Source: Schistocephalus solidus (lineage: Eukaryota > Platyhelminthes > Cestoda > Diphyllobothriidea > Diphyllobothriidae). From it: a stretch of DNA of 64,000 bases. Made by a program: the position numbers and the translations under genes. Below, in pieces: positions 23,479-34,630 of the stretch (positions are counted from its first letter, which is position 1; each line of letters starts with the position of its first letter). The stretch is taken from assembly GCA_017591395.1 (NCBI GenBank), contig WEDG01000470.1, forward strand, positions 62,001 through 126,000, in the 5' to 3' direction. The notes beneath the pieces are model-generated. The model made no database searches. It was not told the DNA's origin and worked only from the letters and a program-made list of their open reading frames with translations.

Positions 23479-24904
23479 GTAAGTCTAAAGGACCTTTTTT
23501 GGTACACTTTTGCATTTTAAAGTGAAGACGCAAACACTGGTAAGAAATGGCTGCTTGACCCCAATTAGTGACAAACAACTACTGTACGACATTGCTTACC
23601 CGGCAACGAACACCATTGATAGGTATAGGCCTTGTGGATGAGGTTAGTTTGGCGTCTAGGGAGGCGTGATCTAATTCAGTGGTAAAAAATTAACTCACCT
23701 GAACGATAACGGAGGGCATCTTCATTGAGTTTTATTGCCAATGCGGTACCGCTAATTTTTGTCCTCTAAATTGCCATACTCTCCTTGCCACCGTTCCTGT
23801 ATTACATGCCCAACTATCGATTGTGCTCGTTAAGGGGTTCGTACGATAGTTCGCGGCCACCTAGTGTGCTCGAACAACCATTAATGGCTGAAAAAATCTA
23901 ATGAAAGTTGATCTGCACCAAATTTTAAATGAACTTCCCGAAAAAGGTCCTACTTTGGGTCAATGCACATAAAGCAAAAGTATATCTGTTCACTTTGAAA
24001 CTGTTTCTCTCTTTCCGCATAAAACGCTCTGTGTTTATATGCGTATATTTTTTTCCACGCAGGAAGACTGATTTATGAGCCATTTATTATGACCACACCA
24101 ATGTGCGAACTGGTTGGCATGTGACGCAATAGCTCCCAGCAACGCCCGGCCAAAAACCGATTACAAAACCGTAACTGCTAGGAAAATATTGGAATAAATG
24201 ATATTGCTCACTGCTCTTTTGACTTCCCAAAGCAAATACATGCTAACTGCTGGCAAGGATACGATCGGCTGCATGAAGGCACTCGAAGCCTTAAACAGCT
24301 CTATCGTAGTCTATTCAGATATTTGTCATAACGACCTCTCTAAATATTGTAGTGTCTACTGCATAGGATTGCTCACCCCGTTCGTAGCCATATGACCTTC
24401 AAAAATATATACTAAACCGGTAGCAAAATTCCCTATATTGTGGTTCATATTTAACGTACAAAATAGAACAAAAGGACTTTTTGGATGAAGTAGCTTATTC
24501 TGCTACGATGATTGCTGCGGGCAAGTGCACTTTAATCTATTTTATTTGCGAGGTCCTGAATAATTTGGGGCATATGCGAACAAAACAACCGGATGTAGAT
24601 CGACCATAAGTTACGAAACTTTTGGCATCACAAAACATGAATTTCTATACTGTAGGATATTTCAAACTTAGAGAGATAATACTCTAGCTGGTTTCTGTAA
24701 AATGCCCTTCATATTTACAGATTGTATACTTATCAGTAATTATTCAAGAGTGGTATCTAAATAAGTGTTCAACTTGCACTGAAAGACACTGCGTTGAGAG
24801 CATAGGACAATAGCATTAGCAGACCAGTATTATGAGCAAGTTTGAATAGTCCATTCCTCCTAATTATATATTACGCGTAGGAAGTGCCCAAAAAGGACAA
24901 GACC

Positions 24905-24985
24905 ACGAAGTAGTAGTAGTAGGTATATAAGATGTAGTAGCAGTATAAGTAGTAGTAGTAGTAGAAGATGAAGAAGCAGAAATAA
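24905..24985 (+). repeat. GTA-rich simple repeat
   Basis: An interrupted run of GTA/AGT triplets (AGTAGTAGTAG, GTAGTAGTAGTAGTAG) grading into GAAGAAG. It is microsatellite-like, and the tyrosine-rich ORF on the minus strand is its artefact. Confidence 0.75.
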
Positions 24986-26952
24986 GCACAAGCAGAAAAG
25001 AATAAATAGGAGGATGCGCATTCGTAGTTCAAGCTCTGTTCGTTCTCACTTTTCTGAAGCTTTCTCCTTTGCACCATTATAGTAGTGATGCTTTTGTCCT
25101 GTTCAGACTCTACCTCAGCCTTGTATTTTAAACACGTCCGAACCACGCGCTTCGAACCGATTCTTCGGTACTGTCCGGGAGTCTATCCCTTCCCACTTGG
25201 CCTTTAGGTGTCTCGTTCCTTCTTCTTCGTGACCAGCATACAACACCTGCTTATTGCCGTGTCAATAAAAGCGAATTCGGTTCTCACTTGTAACGATAGC
25301 TTATCAGTCAACCCAATAGGATCAATAGGCATACTGTTTATGTTACAAATATCACAGACTCGACGGGAATCAATGTCACGTCAGTTTTCCGCCGGAGATG
25401 GGTCGCCGTTTGAAAGCAAAATATTAGGTCAAAGTTCGTGAATTTGACATAATTATAATAAAAGGCAGTCGACTAGGCAGAACAAATTAAAGTTGTCAGA
25501 CACAGATAGCTCACAGCTTTAATGTAGCAAGCAAGTTAATTTGAGAAATGCCTGAGCGCATGTAATTATGTCCAAGAATTTGACTTCTACTCTTTCTCCT
25601 TCTTCTACTCTTTCTCGTTCTCCTCTTCATCTCCTTTTTTATCTACCTTTTCTCGTAAGGACATAGTTAATGCGATTGTACAAGTACCCCTCTGTTTTCT
25701 CGTATGTTTATACGTCAAAAGCTTCACCTGTGCGTAGTATTCACCTCAAAGAACGTTGAACACCAAATATAACTGATACTATTGACGGTCACGTGCGTCT
25801 TTGTGCATGTGACCTTCGGACTGGTCAGTTCCTGGAGGTGCATTTACTAGCAGGTACAACAGCATATACGAAAAATTAACTACAATACGTTTTACTTTCT
25901 TTGCATTTATTTTGTGAATATCTTAAGACTATTTGATTTTGGATACTGTAGGGCTTTCCCATTAATGTAAATGAGGCTTCTCAAAACTTTTACGGAGGAA
26001 TCAGCTCTCATGTAGCGTTTGATTCGGATTATCAATAAAAGCTGCGTTTTCCACGAAGAGTATAAATTCAACTTCATTTTGTCCATTCCCTTCGAGCCAT
26101 AGACGGCTTTAATGTCCGAATCGTACAGTTGGGTTATATTCTTTGAAATATACCCAATGCAACGTCAAGCTCACAACCATTACCCTCCTCACACGGAAAC
26201 TGCCCTATCACTAATGCTAACCATCTGAAAAGTTTTTGCATGTTCGTCTGTAATATGGGAGTCCATATCCTCACATCCAAACTTAACCTCTTATCACTTA
26301 TGATGCATATGCATAAATCACCACTGCAAGACAGGGAGATTCTGTTTACTCTCAACTGAGTCCAAACATGCAAACTAAAATGTACGCCACAAACTGAGGG
26401 AAAGATTCAAAAACCCCAGCACAACTTTTAGTATCTTCCAACAAGCTAGTACTTGCAGTAAAATGCTTCTCCTCAGTAAAATAAGGTGCCAAAACACTTG
26501 TATTTTAAAGGACATGAACAATTTCCCCACTTTAAATATAAATTTTAAACCGCTTTACTGTTTTAAAAAGTACACTTCTTAAACCAACCAACAGACATTT
26601 ATAAAGGGCCGCGCTGACTAACCTTAACTGCATAAAACCAGAATAGTACTATGCTGACTCATCGAATGTACCCCAAAGACAGTGTACCGCGCAACGGCAA
26701 AAGCTCATTTTATCAGAGAGTGAATGCTCGAACTGTAGTCTGTCATTTAAGCCTGTCAAATGTGACTGAAACCAACTTCTTTGCCTGAAAGAAAATTAAC
26801 AATAATTTACGCTCCATGAACCTTGCCATGTGTACCTCAGTAATAAAATAAATCCAGGTGAGCTGCATTGAGATTTAATGTTAGCATTTTACATAAACCA
26901 ATCAATATAGTAGGGGGACTACTATTAATTAAAACCTTTCTAATAAAGACGC

Positions 26953-27350
26953 AGTTTACGAGTACTTGCCTTCAAACTCATATGTTAGTTCGCCTTGCTC
27001 ACTTGATTTGAATTATACAGGGTTTGTGCATGATATGTAACCCAAATTGGTGGTATTTCAAAAATTAACCTTAGTATTTAAGTTTTTATAAGTTTACGGA
27101 TACTGGCCTCCAAACTCATATACCAGTTCGCCTTGCTCACTCGACTTGAACTATACAGGGTTAGTGCATGATATGTAACCCAAATTGGTGGTATTTCAAA
27201 AAATAACCTTCGTATTTAAGTTTTTCTAAGTTTACGGATACTGGCCTCCAAACTCATATGCCATTTCGCCTTGCTCACTCGACTTGAATTATACAGGTTT
27301 TGTAACCCAAATTGGTGGTACTTCGAAAATTAACCTTCGTATTCAAGTAA
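26953..27350 (+). repeat. Tandem repeat, three copies of 138 bp
   Basis: Copies start at 26953, 27091 and 27229 with AGTTTACG. All share CAAACTCATAT, TTCGCCTTGCTCAC, TATACAGG and TAACCCAAATTGGTGGTA. The third copy lacks the 12 or so bases around GTGCATGATAT. Copies 2 and 3 are closer to each other than to copy 1, suggesting stepwise duplication. There is no coding content. Confidence 0.9.
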
Positions 27351-29104
27351 GTTAGGCGTGGTTGGTTACGGGGTGCCTGATCATGGCCCTGAAATGGGCT
27401 ATGCAACAGGCAGATTTTGATCTTCACTACCACCAAAGTTGCCGTACTGGTCTCAAGGTCGGGGTTAGGTATACGGTCAGGCCAGTGGTAGGGTGGCCAG
27501 GTTTTGGTTTGGATTGCAAAAGATTCCGAAGAAGAAGATGTGATAACAGGAACAAGAGGTTAATTGGCCTGATTCTTACTCGAAATCATCCCCAGGGACA
27601 GGAGAAGTGTAATAGACGCACAAGGTGTGCAGTGTTTATTGAATTTACTGGCTACGCCAGCACATGCGTGCTATAATTCGCAGTTCTCGTGATAACCGCT
27701 GGGGTGTCTTAATTGGTGCGATGATGGCTTGACCGTCCGCGTTCGAGTCACTGATGGCCGTGATGGCACGGCTCTTTTGTTGGATGTTGGATGACACGGG
27801 AATTTCACTCACCGTCTTTGGTTACCCGCGCTCTACACACATGACTGAGAATCCCCTGCACAGGTTATGCCTCAGGGCTGATGCACTGCGCACCTGATGT
27901 CTCTATCACCCTTATCTACTACTGTCTCAAATGATGAGTTCGAGTGAGAATCCCAAGCGTCAGGCTAATGAGCTTCTTGTTTCAGTGAGAGCATATTCTC
28001 CTTTTGAAATGTTTCGTGGAACTATCCTGCTCACTTCTATCAGAGTTAGGGTTAGATTTGTGGCTAAAGTTAAGATAGTAGGGTTTTAAGGCTTGGATTG
28101 AGGTCATGGTTACGTCTGAGATTTCCTTAAATAGTTACGGATGAGTGGTTAAGATGAGCAATTACAAGCAAGACTACGGGTGACGTTAGGACTGCGGTAA
28201 ATTTACAGTTTTCTTAGTGGGGTTTCATACCCTTTCAAAAAGCTCCCCTGTCTCCGTTTCTTCCTATTCATGCAAGCCCTGCAAAAATGCAGACACATTA
28301 ACCCTAACAGGATTTTATTAACTGCCAGACACTTTTCAGACCCTAAATACTGGAATGTAATGACAGCTGAAATGTTAACTTTGACAGACGGTACTTCGAG
28401 AAGCAATTGTTGATGTTTGGATAATATTTGAGCAGCGTATGGGATATTCTGCGTCACATTATTTTGTGGTCACATAATAAAATTTGACTTGCACGTCAAA
28501 AGAGACCGTTAACAAGTGGGGTTGGGCCCCTTCCCGGTTTCTTTCATCATTAAATCCAACAATCTAAAAAGGTTCTCTTTATTTAAACATCTTTGCGAGA
28601 CTCGGAAGATGCCCAGAGCTTTTCCCACACACCTGTCTTTTCCTCAATATCTGCTAGAAACATTTTGGCCATTCGGTTTTTTATTTGATGTCGTTTTTTA
28701 CAGATGTAAAACGCACCCACCAGGTCTTTCTTAATCCACTTACCTTGGCGGCTTATCATTTTATTTAGGTAAGGGCAGCAAAATAAGTTCTTGAAATCGA
28801 TTACCAAATACCGTAACATTGAAGGTTATTAGTGATCCTGAACCACCTAGATATCGGTAAGTTGTTGGATGGATTTCTTTCCTGGGACTTTTAACTGTGA
28901 GGTTTCTTAATCCTCCTGCTCGCAACTGCCGAAGGTACCATTTTCTGCACCTCAGGCATGAAGTAGATGACCTAGCCACGGTCTAGTTTAACTTTTTCGA
29001 TTTTAAACGACTAACAAGGGAGCATTGCATAATCGGACGTGGTTCTGAGTATTTTATTTCTTCAATCTTCCTCCACCGAATCACTCTGAACAATTGAATT
29101 TCAG

Positions 29105-29322
29105 ATGCCGATGCATGAGTCCCCGCCGATTTTGCACTGAGATCCCGCCAAACCCAAATCTACGAAACGGAAGGCAACCCAAGGGGAAGCCAAGCACTCG
29201 TCCACTCTGCACGCCGGTTTGCTTAAATAGTGGTCTGTGTCGGTGGACACTCATACAGAGAACATGGAAATCAGTTTGCGATTGTTCCAGAACATTTTAC
29301 TGGGGTGACTCTTGCCAGCATG
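29105..29322 (+). CDS. Gene 1 exon 8: Cys-rich piece plus EGF-like module
   Basis: The acceptor is TGAATTTCAG|ATGCCG, phase 2 from exon 7. The donor is CAGCATG|GTAAGT, phase 1. After LCRCMSPRRFCTE and a basic, Pro-rich linker comes CTPVCLNSGLCRW, then CDCSRTFYWGDSC: the C-x3-C-x5-C ... C-x-C-x8+-C spacing of an EGF-like domain with the usual NSGxC and Gx-C words. An EGF module between LamG units is typical of neurexin-like receptors. No calcium-binding D/N-x-D/E-E motif is apparent. Confidence 0.85.
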
Positions 29323-30838
29323 GTAAGTGAGCGACAGTTAAACTAGATGTGAACGATCTTTTTTTAAAAGAAAAAATGAGCTGATTAAGTAAGATTACAT
29401 TTGGAAAAAAAGCTTTCATTTACAGGTTGTTTTAAACTTTACTGTTTGCCACATTTTTCAACAACCATAGCAATTTTAAGGATGGAAATTACAGAAACCA
29501 CAGAATGTGGACGCAGGAGGCCCAAAAATTTCCAAGCTCAAGTGGGTATATGTTTATAGGTAAAATTTACAGCAACTGGAAATTCAGTGGATGTTGAGTT
29601 CCTTCAGGCAGAAAAAAATAAAAAATCAGTTTATCTTTCTAACAGTGTTTCAGAGTTTTATTGGGCATAGCTTGCTAACCTTGTTATATTCGCGAATGTT
29701 CCATAACTTCGCTAAGCCGTTGAGAAAAAAAATGATTTGAACACATACTGTTTTTTCTTTTAGTTGTTTCATTTAGAAGAATAACGTGTATTTTCGATTC
29801 GAAACGTGACATTATTTTCTTCTAAAAAATCCATGCTAGTTGAATTGTCAGACTCGAGACACAAACAATTACCCAGGTAGGCAGTGTGACTTATGCCTGA
29901 CTGGCGCTGTATCAAGCTGTAACAGTGTTTGTAACAGGGCAAGTCCATAACGGCTAGAAATATGTACGGGTGCGGTTACTAACCTAATGGAACCAAAGTT
30001 GACTCAACCTTAATTTCGCATCTTGAGAGTGCCCGTAAAAAGTCGCATAAACGTATTGTTGAATGATCGTATCTTTTGAGGGCTTTGTTCTCATTTCATT
30101 TGGCAGGCCTTCAATTTAGATGTTTATGATGTTTTGCCAGATCAAAAGCGCATCGTAAACTTAATACAGTTGAAAGTTCGTGCTTACAACCGTCAACTGG
30201 CTGTTAGACGGGGTGCCCGATTATCAGGAAAGGCAGACCACACCTACGAAACGGGTCTTGAGTATACCCTCGCAGCAACGAAGGTAGCCACCCCAAGCCA
30301 CAAATAAGACAAGTTGCAAATTGATTGTATCCTGGGCGTCCGATTGAACTCAGCCAATTGATATACCGCTGTGGCACCGGCACTCAGAACCCCGCGCACT
30401 AACCATGAGACCCACGCTATCGACCGCTGATTGGCCATTACTCCCTGTAAATGTTGCGTGTTTTATTGCCGCTCTATATCTGAAGATGGACTTTAGAAAG
30501 AGTTTGAAAATTCAGATTAATGAAGCCATGATTCCCGGCGAGCAAACAACCTTCGTCCTTACTTAGATCAGTTTTACTCCACCGCTCTTCTGTGGTGATC
30601 AGTTTGCAAAGCCTACTTTGGTGGATTGAAGGCGCATTTAACTACAGTACAGGACATGACTTAAGGTCTCATATCGCAAGATCAGTCCATTTTTTTGCTA
30701 AATCCTGATATAAATACCAAGTATATGTCCTCAAACAAGCAAATAAACATTCTAACACATTCTAAAAAGTACAAAACCTGATGTGTAGCAAGCTACTAAC
30801 TTCGCCTCTTGCTTCCAATAAATCAGACCAATAATCAG
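29323..30838 (+). other. Gene 1 intron 8
   Basis: Intron of 1.5 kb, AT-rich. A more GC-balanced piece at 30190-30440 has a weak tRNA-like A box on the minus strand (CATGGTTAGTGCGCG) without a convincing B box. It may be an old SINE. Confidence 0.5.
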
Positions 30839-31187
30839 TTTTCGGACATTATTGTGCTACCTTGAACGGGGCAATTACATACTTCTCAATTTCCCATCTA
30901 AAGAGTACGTTGGACGTTTGCCCTTTGAGGACCAAGATGAGTTTTCTGCGCCCGACCAAAACTCGAGCAGGACATCCAGTTTTGCCTTTGTTAACGTTGA
31001 ATCTGAGAACAATATACGCCTCCTCTTCCGAATTCCAGTCAATTCAGCTGAAAAGGAAATCGAAAAGTATATAGAATTCCATGGTCGTACTCGGCGATCC
31101 GCTCCTGAACGCTCAAATATGAGTGAACGCAAAGACGTGCTTCTCTCCTTTGAGGGTGAAAATGGAACAATATGTGCCCTGGCAATA
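30839..31187 (+). CDS. Gene 1 exon 9: LamG domain 3 (first part), one frame break
   Basis: The acceptor is AATAATCAG|TTTTCG and phase 1 matches exon 8. The frame first reads FGHYCATLNG. From 30870 it is open one frame over as GNYILLNFPSKEYVG, then FAFVNVESENNIRLLFRIPV and DVLLSFEGENGTICALAI. The shift sits at the GGGG run 30868-30871; one additional G would give ...LNG-GNYILLNF in one frame. The donor is GCAATA|GTAAGG, phase 0. The GxYxxLxFP start is that of an LNS/laminin-G domain of the neurexin type. Two furin-like basic words (RTRRSA) follow in the middle. Confidence 0.75.
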
Positions 31188-31436
31188 GTAAGGAAGTTGG
31201 TCTCAACCATTACGTGAATTTTCTTTAAATTATATTTTATATTGGAAATTTTATATTTTGGAACCTACAAATAATACATACCCCCACTCCAACATAAAAG
31301 CGTACACTTGGTTTATATGACCTTTCACATCTTGTTGTCCAGTTGATTAAAACGGTAATTAATTTTCAGAAAGACAGTTAGCGTATGGAATGTTATTTTC
31401 AAAGTCTGTAGGACTCATGGAAAAAAAAATCAAGGA

Positions 31437-31669
31437 AATAATTTCTGAAATTATTAAGTGCGGGACCTGGAGTCAGATGATTCGGTCATGAATTTTTAGG
31501 GTAAGACCCGAAATTTCAATGAACATTTAGGTCGAAGAAAAAGAACGCTGGGGGACCCACTGAGGAGCCGAACCCCTCGTTGCTGCGTCACGCAGCACCA
31601 GAAACATCAGCGAAACACGTGTCTGGGCTTTTAGCTAGAACCTATTTCGAAAGAACGGTATAATATATG

Positions 31670-31690
<21 letters not shown>
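31437..31690 (+). repeat. Dispersed repeat copy A (direct pair with 32462-32711)
   Basis: It runs from AAATAATTTCT through CGAACCCCTCGTTGCTGCGT and ACACGTGTCTGGGCTTTTAG to GTATAATATATGTGCCATAT and the following TA run. The copy at 32462 is about 90% identical. A partial inverted copy occupies 32302-32425. More decayed relatives are visible near 43775-43870, 56925-57085 and perhaps 61965. Confidence 0.85.

Positions 31691-31711
<21 letters not shown>
31674..31711 (+). repeat. TA dinucleotide microsatellite
   Basis: A nearly pure TA run of about 38 bases that ends where the palindromic element begins. Similar runs at 32082-32119, 32242-32287 and 32700-32711 mark other joints of the cluster. 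Confidence 0.9.
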
Positions 31712-31713
<2 letters not shown>

Positions 31714-31973
31714 ATAATTTGGAACCGACAAAGACAAGGGAGACCGGAATGGCCATTTCTGGCTTATTAGCCGTCATCAGCCAGTCATACCCAATCCCAA
31801 GTGTGGAACACCTGGGATTCGAACCCGCGACCTTTGGTATTTGAGTCGAACGCTCTACCATTGACCCAGGTGTTCCACACTTGGGATTGGGTATGACTGG
31901 CTGATGACGGCTAATAAGCCAGAAATGGCCATTCCGGTCTCCCCTTTGTCTTTGTCGGTTCCAAAATTATCAA
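31712..31973. mobile_element. Palindromic SINE-like element with tRNA-like core
   Basis: The left arm 31712-31816 and right arm 31865-31973 are nearly perfect inverted copies over about 105 bases. GGAACCGACAAAGACAAGGG on the left pairs with the right-arm end CCCTTTGTCTTTGTCGGTTC, and AATGGCCATTTCTGGC with GCCAGAAATGGCCATT. The loop of about 48 bases plus the arm ends form, on the minus strand, a tRNA-like sequence: ACCTGGG at the start, GGTAGAGCG as A box, GGTTCGAATCCC as B box and CCCAGGT closing the acceptor stem. The arms are the SINE tail seen at 2.0-2.4 kb. Confidence 0.85.
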
Positions 31974-32077
31974 CATATGCTACATCGTCGCTATGCGACT
32001 GCCTGTGAGTACTCTAGTCTGAGTTCCAGGGCACAACGGAACATAAATGTTCCTTAAGCAGATTGGTGAGCCACACT

Positions 32078-32118
<41 letters not shown>

Positions 32119-32123
<5 letters not shown>

Positions 32124-32239
32124 CTTGGGGTGGTGGCGGTGGTGGTGTTCTTTTTGTTTTTGGTCGTGGTGGTGGTGGTGGCGTTGGTGGTGTTGACGGT
32201 CTCCGTAGCTCACGGATGAGCGTTTTTAGGTTTCATCTG

Positions 32240-32245
<6 letters not shown>
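32119..32245 (+). repeat. GGT-rich segment, copy 1
   Basis: It begins AGGTCTTGGGGTGGTGGCGG and ends with GTTGACGGTCTCCGTAGCTC and ATGAGCGTTTTTAG. It is almost identical to 33413-33532 but is flanked here on both sides by TA runs. The minus strand would code Pro/Thr runs; low complexity makes that uninformative. Confidence 0.85.
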
Positions 32246-32287
<42 letters not shown>

Positions 32288-32301
32288 GACAAAGACGTTA
32301 T

Positions 32302-32425
32302 ACCGTACTTCCGACATAGATACTAGCTAAAAGCCCAGACACGTGTTTCGCCGATGTTACTGCTGCTGTGTGACACAGCAACGAGGGGTTTGGCACCTCA
32401 GTGGGTCCCCCAGCGTTCTCTATGC
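32302..32425 (-). repeat. Inverted partial copy of dispersed repeat A
   Basis: The sequence AGCTAAAAGCCCAGACACGT, then CAGCAACGAGGGGTTTGGCA and CAGTGGGTCCCCCAGCGTTC, is the complement of bases ~31545-31640 in copy A. With copies A and B it makes a direct-inverted-direct arrangement. Confidence 0.85.
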
Positions 32426-32461
32426 GGTTTCTGGTATATAGACTCCAGAGAATAATCGGGT

Positions 32462-32711
32462 AAATAATTTCTAAAATTATTAAGTGCAGGACATGGAGTC
32501 AGGTGATTCGGACATGACTTTTTAGGGTCAGAACCGAAATTTCAATGAACATTTGGGTCGAAGACAAAGAAAGCTGGGGGATCCACTGAGGAGCCGAACC
32601 CCTCGTTGCTGCGTCACGCAGCACCAGAAACATCGGTGAAACACGTGTCTGGGCTTTTAGTTAGGACCTATGTCGGAAGTACGGTATAATATATGTGCCA
32701 TATATATATAT
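32462..32711 (+). repeat. Dispersed repeat copy B
   Basis: This is the direct copy of 31437-31690 with about 25 differences, ending in a short TA run. The offset between the copies is about 1,025 bases, and everything between them (palindrome, GGT-rich segment, inverted copy) is unique to the interval. Confidence 0.85.
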
Positions 32712-33412
32712 TTCAACCGTACTTGGAACCGACTCGCAAACACCACACCTCACATCACCGTCCCGGGGCTGACATGCAGGTGTACTTGTTTATGGTCACG
32801 TAGATTTTGAGGCTTCTAAACAACTTCAAGCTAAGCACTCCCAAGGGTAAAGATTGGTGTGGGTTCGAAAGTTAATGGATCAGAAAAACCCGCCCAACGG
32901 ACAAATATGTAAGACAGCCATAAACGCCTTAGTAGGAAGTTAATGCAGCCAAGAATTACAGCACATCCTCAACAGCATTGCGTATGATTTTCAGGCCACT
33001 AATCGGGCCAGTTTATACCTGGAATGTGCGGTCAAAATATGACAGGACGGTATTTGCTTCACATCAATGAAAGCAGTCATGGGCATACTTGATGGCACTG
33101 CGGCTTTCTCATTGCGGCATGTAGGAAAACGTCCGGTAATATGCATGGTGTGACAATCGTGTGAGGTGGGATGAGTGCCTCAAGTAAAGACGCGACTGGT
33201 TGTCGGGTGGTAAAAAGATGTTAGGGAATTAAGCTGGGAATGATAAAGCAATCTTTGGATGGCGGGAATGATGGTGGTGAGGTGGTGGTTGTGGGAGTGG
33301 TGGTAGAGAATTTGAATGAGGTGGTGGCAGTGTCGCTGTGAGTGGCTCTCGTGCTGGTGATGTCACTTGGTGGTCGCCATCGAGGTAATCGTTGTTTTTG
33401 GCGTGAAAATTT

Positions 33413-33532
33413 AGGTCTTGGGGTGGTGGCGGTGGTGGTGTTGTTTTTGTTTTTAGTGCTGGTGGTGGTGCCGTTGGTGGTGTTGACGGTCTCCGTAGCT
33501 CACGGATGAGCGTTTTTAGTTGCATCTGTATT
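33413..33532 (+). repeat. GGT-rich segment, copy 2
   Basis: It matches 32119-32245 (about 93% by eye), including the unique end CTCCGTAGCTCACGGATGAG. Here it is embedded in longer GT-rich DNA (33250-33540) without TA runs. The minus-strand Pro-rich ORF 33543-33229 over it is probably not a gene. Confidence 0.8.
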
Positions 33533-33999
33533 ACTTGGCACAACGCTGTAGACTTTGCACTTTACCGTTAGTGGAATAATGCCTTCCAAGCTATGCAATG
33601 ACGTATTCCCCTTGGGTTGATAATAATGCACTCATATTTGTGTTCAGTGATGTTGCTCATCTCACCGCGTTCCCTACCCCTAGATTCTTTTTGCCTGCGA
33701 GATACAAAAACCTTTTTTAGGCCCTCAAATTTTACCAGTGTCAGATTTCCAGATCAACGAGTTGCATTCTTATTGCCATGGATCCCGTTTTAAAGTAGAA
33801 GGGTTTTTATCTTCCTTGTTGCGGTCGGCACGTCAACTTTGGACTCTAAAGCAGTGTTATGAATTGTGTTCAGTAGCCATATCAGCGCCCTCGCCTGCCT
33901 TCAGATATTGCTTCAATGCTGGTTTGATACCTCTGTAATTGTTATGTAATCATTAAATTCTGTTTTTCTGTAACAGTAAAAAGCTAGCCTGTTTCTGAT

Positions 34000-34630
34000 G
34001 TACCCAGGTAGTGTGGTTAAAATACTTTGTGTGAGACAAGGAGGAAGTGGTCTAACCAGTGTTCACAATCACGCATCGGCGCTGTCATTTGCGCATCACA
34101 GCGATCACGTCTACTCTCCCGAAAGTTACCGCTTATGAGGGTACATACAGGTTTTTTTATTGGTTTGAAATGAAGGGGTCGTTGGCGGGTGGTTGTGCGT
34201 TGTGTTTGCACGGTTATACCGCTGCCGAGCCTGTGATAACGTGGCACCTTCCCTGATATCACCATCAGTACTCAAGACGACATTGAAATCATGAGGATAC
34301 TCTGTTTATTCCACCTTGTTTAACCCAGCAGGATTTTGTGCAGGTTTACTGAGAATTCATCTTGTATATTGGCATTACGAATCACTTGCGCAGGCACTGG
34401 CAGACGCAACTACATTCTCCCTAGGGAGTGACGGACTCGTGGCCATGGGCCGATCTTCGATTCTCAGCATTTCACTCTTGATCTTGAAAGTGACTTTAGT
34501 TTTTCACCACTCTAACTTTGGATGCCAGTTCCAGCCTCTAGGCCCCCCCATCTTTACTGGCTTGCGGCAGCGGGTCTCACTGAGAAGGTGGATGTTTGCT
34601 TTGTAGCGTGCCACTACGTGGGCGTTCATT
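34000..34630 (-). pseudogene. Decayed copy of a non-LTR endonuclease domain
   Basis: On the + strand, CGGGTCTCACTGAGAAGGTG followed by GATG and TTTGCTTTGTAGCGTGCCA is colinear with CGGGTCTCACTGAGAGCAGA and CTTGTAGCACGCTAG in the endonuclease of the 12.8-15.5 kb element. The first 100 bases similarly resemble the GGCGGTGATCTGTCC region (Asp-His motif end). Orientation is the same (coding on minus). No long frame survives. Confidence 0.6.

Larger units (their letters stand above)
23479..29104 (+). other. Gene 1 intron 7
   Basis: Intron of 5.6 kb. It holds a GTA-rich low-complexity tract (24905-24985), a CT-rich tract (25585-25645), the 138-bp tandem repeat (26953-27350) and a moderately GC-rich stretch at 27360-28140. 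That stretch contains AGTTAGGGTTAG-like words and resembles a piece at 3200-3400. I found no exon-like ORF with splice sites. Confidence 0.55.

Noticed and set aside
27362..27676. ORF of 104 residues after the tandem repeat
   Set aside because: Composition is repeat-like, with pieces resembling non-coding sequence near 3.2-3.4 kb; no splice or domain support.
31808..31870. Functional tRNA gene on the minus strand
   Set aside because: A and B boxes and an acceptor-like stem are present, but the D and anticodon stems pair poorly and the sequence is embedded in a repeated element.
33229..33543. Proline-rich minus-strand ORF of 104 residues
   Set aside because: Low-complexity GGT-rich DNA, half of it duplicated at 32.1 kb; no start context or conserved domain.
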